From Clostridia bacterium (lineage in GTDB: Bacteria > Bacillota > Clostridia > Oscillospirales > CAG-382), in assembly GCA_017397955.1 (NCBI GenBank), contig JAFQHL010000020.1, positions 1-43,835 on the forward strand: 43,835 nucleotides of DNA, read 5' to 3'. A program made the position numbers and the translations under genes. Shown one piece after another: positions 41,353-43,835 of the stretch. The notes below the pieces were generated by a model that saw only the letters and a program-made list of their open reading frames with translations, had not been told where the DNA came from and did not search any database. Position 1 is the first letter of the stretch, and every line of letters begins with the position of its first letter.

Positions 41353-42179
41353 AAATACTAAACATTGTAAGAAGCCCATATACAAGCCTTGCGTTTAATG
41401 TTGCTTATGCGCTTTGCAACTGTATTATAGGTTTTCTTACACATTCGTGGTGGTTTATTACGGTGGGTGCGTATTTCGCCGTGCTTGCAATAACCAGGTT
41501 TTCCGTATTGCAGATAAGACGAAAAGCAAGGGATAAATATGATATCGAGATTTTCGCTCGGCGCATTACAGGAATCTTGTTGGTGGTGCTTTCATTTTGC
41601 ATAGTGGGTGTTAACATAATGTCCGCTGTTAAAGATAGAGGTACTGCCTTTCATGAAATCGTAATGATTACTATTGCCACATACACATTTACTAAAATCA
41701 CAATTTCAATTATCGGTATGGTGAAAGCAAAGCGTTCTGCTCCGCCGGTATTAAAGATACTCCGTAATATATCACTGGCTGATGCGTGTGTTTCTGTTTA
41801 CTCAATGCAAAGATCAATGCTGGTGTCTTTTTCGGGGATGGAAACGGCAGAAATCTTATTACTTAATATTTTGACCGGAACAGCAGTATGGATCATTGTC
41901 CTGATTCTCGGAATCAATCTAATAGGAGGAAGAAGAATAAATATGGCAAAATCAAAAATTGTTAAGACAAACGAAAAGATCGCTGAAGCAATAAGCGGCG
42001 GTTACAAGAAAATTGAAAAAGGTGTTGTTGCCGGCTATAAGAAAATTGAGGCAGGTGTTACCAAAGGCTACACAAAAATTGAGGATAAGTTCGTAGATGC
42101 TTACCTAACTAAAGACGGAGAAACTGTTGAAGAAGCAAAAGCAAGGTTAAAGAAAGAGAACCAAAAAAAACGGCGGTAG
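41349..42179 (+). CDS. Membrane protein fused to an amphipathic repeat domain
   Basis: The protein has 276 residues. The first ~195 form a membrane domain with about five hydrophobic helices. The last ~78 residues are soluble and charged. They contain three repeats of GGYKKIE, AGYKKIE and KGYTKIE (about 213-240), then KFVDAYLTKDGETVEEAKARL. An AGGAGG followed by an in-frame ATG at 41943 lies exactly at the joint. The C-terminal part looks like a protein that could stand alone. No stop separates the two, so this may be a fusion or a nested gene. It is co-transcribed with the small membrane protein upstream. Confidence 0.7.
   Translation: MKILNIVRSPYTSLAFNVAYALCNCIIGFLTHSWWFITVGAYFAVLAITRFSVLQIRRKARDKYDIEIFARRITGILLVVLSFCIVGVNIMSAVKDRGTAFHEIVMITIATYTFTKITISIIGMVKAKRSAPPVLKILRNISLADACVSVYSMQRSMLVSFSGMETAEILLLNILTGTAVWIIVLILGINLIGGRRINMAKSKIVKTNEKIAEAISGGYKKIEKGVVAGYKKIEAGVTKGYTKIEDKFVDAYLTKDGETVEEAKARLKKENQKKRR
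41943..42179 (+). other. Possible internal start giving a separate 78-residue protein
   Basis: The sequence AGGAGG at 41926-41931 and the ATG at 41943 could drive separate translation of the repeat domain MAKSKIVKTNEKIAEAIS onward, in the same frame as the full-length gene. The spacing (11 bases) is a little long. Confidence 0.35.
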
Positions 42180-42202
42180 GGAACCAAAATCCTTACCGCC
42201 GT
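42162..42202 (-). terminator. Terminator of the amidohydrolase gene, lying inside the convergent gene
   Basis: ACGGCGGTAGGG (42170-42181) pairs with CCTTACCGCCGT (42191-42202), with one G-U. On the minus strand it is followed by a run of Ts (the A-run 42162-42170). The left arm includes the stop codon of the forward gene. Confidence 0.85.
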
Positions 42203-42246
42203 GACTTATCACCTATTTATTGTATGACAACATTAAATTGCGTAAA

Positions 42247-43386
42247 TCATGCCTTGTGCTTTTTTTGCCATGCAATTTCGCCGCTCACAATTGTGTATTC
42301 TGCAGAAGAGGCAATTTCCAATGGATTACCGTCATAAATGACGATATCTGCGTCTTTCCCTTCTTTCAAACTGCCCAGCCGGTGGTCTACACGGCAAATT
42401 CGGGCGGCATCGATGGTTATCGCACGCAGTGCACCGAATTTACTCATCCCTTCCTTAACAGCCAATCCTGCACAAAGCGGCAGATACTGAATTCTGGACA
42501 CCGGATGGTCAGTAGTAAGCGCCACCAAAACATTTGCTTTCTGCAGTACACCGGGGGTTTTAAAATCCGATGCACTCACTTCGTCCTTGCTTCTGGAGGC
42601 GAGAGAAGGACCCACTATTGCCGGATATCCGCTTTCTGCAATTGCATCGGCAATCAAATGGCCTTCGGTGCAATGATCCAGTGTGAGGCCCAGCCCAAAC
42701 TCATCAGCTATGCGTATGGCTGTAAAAATATCGTCCGCACGGTGTACATGAGCTTTTAACGGGATTTTCCCCTCAAACAGTTCGCGGTAACACTCCGTTT
42801 CAAATGTTCCCCTATTGCCGTTGTTAAAATATTCCTTGGCAATAGACAGTTCTTCCCTTATCAATGATGCAATTCCCATGCGGGTGGAAGGAATGTTTCC
42901 GTTTGGACCGTAATTTGACATCGGGTTTTCACCAAAGGCAATCTTAATGGCTGCAGGCGCCATAACAATCATGTCATCAATTCTTCTGCCGTAAGTTTTT
43001 ATAAAAGCAAACTGCCCGCCGATTGGATTAGAACTACCCGGCCCAACCATCACTCCCGTTATACCCGTTGCCAAGGCGTTGTGAAACGCGCTGTCCATTG
43101 GATTTACAGCATCAATTGCACGAACACATGGTGTGATCGGATTTGTGCCCTCGTTGCTCTCATCGCCTTGGCTTGTCTTTTTTTCTTCTATAATTCCTAT
43201 GTGGCTATGTGCGTCAATAAAACCGGGAAAAACAAGTAGACCCGTAGCATCAATAATATGCATGCGTTCCGTGGGCGCTATTTCTTTTGCAATTTTAATA
43301 ATTATCCCGTTGTCAATCAGCAAATCAGCATACCTTTCATTATTTGTTTCCATTGTGAAAAGCAATCCGTTTTTAATTAAAAGCAC
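42247..43386 (-). CDS. Amidohydrolase (imidazolonepropionase-like metal-dependent hydrolase)
   Basis: This 379-residue amidohydrolase-superfamily enzyme has the first metal motif DAHSHIG at about 58-64. Later metal-ligand candidates are the lysine/histidine pair in KAHVHRADD (about 209-217), histidine in TLDHCTEGH (about 231-239) and aspartate in TTDHPVS (about 290-296). A beta-sandwich of N- and C-terminal strands includes GKDADIVIYDGNPL. Such enzymes hydrolyse C-N bonds of cyclic amides, guanidines or N-acyl amino acids; the substrate is not told by context. The start is GTG, with GGAGG seven bases upstream; the overlapping ATG two bases away is out of frame. Confidence 0.85.
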   Translation of the reverse strand: MLLIKNGLLFTMETNNERYADLLIDNGIIIKIAKEIAPTERMHIIDATGLLVFPGFIDAHSHIGIIEEKKTSQGDESNEGTNPITPCVRAIDAVNPMDSAFHNALATGITGVMVGPGSSNPIGGQFAFIKTYGRRIDDMIVMAPAAIKIAFGENPMSNYGPNGNIPSTRMGIASLIREELSIAKEYFNNGNRGTFETECYRELFEGKIPLKAHVHRADDIFTAIRIADEFGLGLTLDHCTEGHLIADAIAESGYPAIVGPSLASRSKDEVSASDFKTPGVLQKANVLVALTTDHPVSRIQYLPLCAGLAVKEGMSKFGALRAITIDAARICRVDHRLGSLKEGKDADIVIYDGNPLEIASSAEYTIVSGEIAWQKKHKA

Positions 43387-43413
43387 ATTACAACCTCCAA
43401 AATGTTTTCATGC

Positions 43414-43442
43414 ATAGTTTTTCTGAAAAAGGTCAAAACTAT
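43414..43442. promoter_or_regulatory. Inverted repeat between divergent genes
   Basis: ATAGTTTT (43414-43421) and AAAACTAT (43435-43442) form an 8-bp inverted repeat. The right arm overlaps TATACT (43440-43445), a possible -10 of the small gene that follows. It may be an operator, but the -35 is weak. Confidence 0.3.
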
Positions 43443-43471
43443 ACTTGTAATCAAAGTAAGGAGAGAGTTTT

Positions 43472-43600
43472 ATGAACAACCAGAACAACCGTAACAACCA
43501 GAACAACCGTAACAATCAGAACAACCAAAACAGCCAGAACAACCAGAACAACCAGAACAACCGGAACCGTAACAATCAAAACAACAACCAAAATCGATAA
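43472..43600 (+). CDS. 42-residue Asn/Gln-rich protein
   Basis: This small gene follows AAGGAGAGAG by six bases and runs 43 codons to TAA. Its product is built of NNQ and NNR triplets (MNNQNNRNNQNNRNNQ...), with Asn, Gln and Arg making up all but the first residue and one Ser. At base level it is a degenerate 9-bp repeat (AACAACCAG). The ribosome binding site and the following terminators support it as a true gene. Its extreme composition recalls small Asn-rich proteins in spore-forming clostridia, but no function can be assigned. Confidence 0.6.
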   Translation: MNNQNNRNNQNNRNNQNNQNSQNNQNNQNNRNRNNQNNNQNR

Positions 43601-43668
43601 AACAATCAAATTGTTTAGCATTTCTTAATATTAGAAGTGTTTATTTTTTCATTGTGTGATGTCCAAAA

Positions 43669-43696
43669 ACACCTTTCCGCTTGATGCGGAAGGTGT
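43669..43696 (+). terminator. First hairpin after the Asn/Gln-rich gene
   Basis: An 11-bp stem with one bulge (43669-43680 with 43686-43696) and a 5-base loop has no T-run. It stands in tandem with the stronger terminator at 43708. Confidence 0.5.
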
Positions 43697-43707
43697 CAGC
43701 CTGTCGA

Positions 43708-43744
43708 AAAAGCCGTGTTTGGCGTTAAGCGAAACACGGCTTTT
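43708..43744. terminator. Bidirectional terminator near the right edge
   Basis: A perfect 13-bp stem (43708-43720 with 43732-43744) has A-rich and T-rich ends on the two sides. It may also serve a reverse-strand gene beyond the window. Bases 43745-43835 hold no supported feature. Confidence 0.75.
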
Positions 43745-43835
43745 GAGTTGATATAGGTGCAATTTTGAAGAAAAGCGAGTGAAAGAAAGAAAAAACAGTG
43801 GTTTTGCGATGTGGATTTTCATCTTTGAACTTCCA

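Noticed and set aside
43725..43835. A 36-codon frame entering from the right edge on the minus strand
   Set aside because: It could be the end of a gene outside the window, but its stop lies inside the loop of the terminator hairpin and the residues have no recognisable character. It is too short to support.
1..43835. tRNA, rRNA, CRISPR arrays, transposases or phage genes
   Set aside because: None was recognised on either strand. The only repeat-like structures are those listed.

Overview
The window looks like chromosomal DNA of an anaerobic Bacillota, most likely a gut or rumen clostridium of the Oscillospirales type. The reasons are strong AGGAGG-type ribosome binding sites, sigma-A promoters, three secreted proteins ending in type I dockerins, an ATP-type PEP carboxykinase, a FucO-like alcohol dehydrogenase and PadR/DUF1700/DUF4097 and ECF-sigma modules typical of clostridia. 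This is inferred from gene content; no rRNA, tRNA, CRISPR array or transposase was seen.

Layout. (1) 1-2862: a three-gene operon resembling Bacillus subtilis ydjI-ydjG-ydjH (SPFH/zinc-ribbon protein, zinc-ribbon membrane protein, TPM-domain protein), cut at the left edge. (2) 3024-4166: iron-type alcohol dehydrogenase. (3) 4372-9568: two convergent genes for large secreted dockerin proteins sharing one bidirectional terminator. The first is a GH43 enzyme with two ricin-type lectin domains, whose catalytic domain is interrupted by what reads as a circularly permuted SH3b domain. (4) 10032-31575: a long cell-surface polysaccharide locus. It starts from a strong promoter with a ~140-nt leader and encodes a sugar aminotransferase, the initiating phosphoglycosyl transferase, two acyl/aminoacyl-transferase-like proteins, three glycosyltransferases, a Wzy-type polymerase, a TupA-like ATP-grasp enzyme, a 1492-residue secreted phosphodiester glycosidase with wall-binding repeats, a left-handed-beta-helix acyltransferase, a Wzx flippase, a UDP-glucuronate epimerase and a UDP-glucose dehydrogenase. 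A reverse-strand capE-capF pair and a second flippase follow. (5) 31822-33426: pckA. (6) 33962-35497: a third dockerin protein of unknown function behind a structured leader. (7) 35672-39575, reverse strand: a PadR-DUF1700-DUF4097 operon, a ~270-bp hairpin-rich element bounded by two copies of a 22-bp palindrome, and an ECF sigma factor with its membrane partner, preceded by a cre-like site. (8) 39766-43600: a small P-loop kinase, a TetR regulator divergent from two membrane-protein genes with repeated operator-like sites, an amidohydrolase, and a 42-residue Asn/Gln-rich protein.

How the genes fit together. The polysaccharide locus can make UDP-glucuronate and UDP-galacturonate (Ugd plus epimerase), start a chain on undecaprenyl phosphate (PglC-like enzyme), extend it, flip it and polymerise it. 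The TupA-like ATP-grasp protein and the FemAB/GNAT-like proteins suggest amino-acid or acyl decoration of that polymer, and the secreted phosphodiester glycosidase suggests phosphodiester-linked sugars at the cell surface. CapE and CapF make two of the three enzymes of UDP-L-FucNAc synthesis; the third (CapG) is not in the window. The dockerin proteins imply a cellulosome-like scaffold elsewhere in the genome.

The observations most worth checking are the permuted SH3b inside the GH43 domain, the possible aminoacylated uronic-acid polymer, the palindrome-bounded element at 37565-37833, the in-frame gene fusion with an internal start at 41349-42179, and the regulatory sites of the PadR, ECF-sigma and TetR modules.
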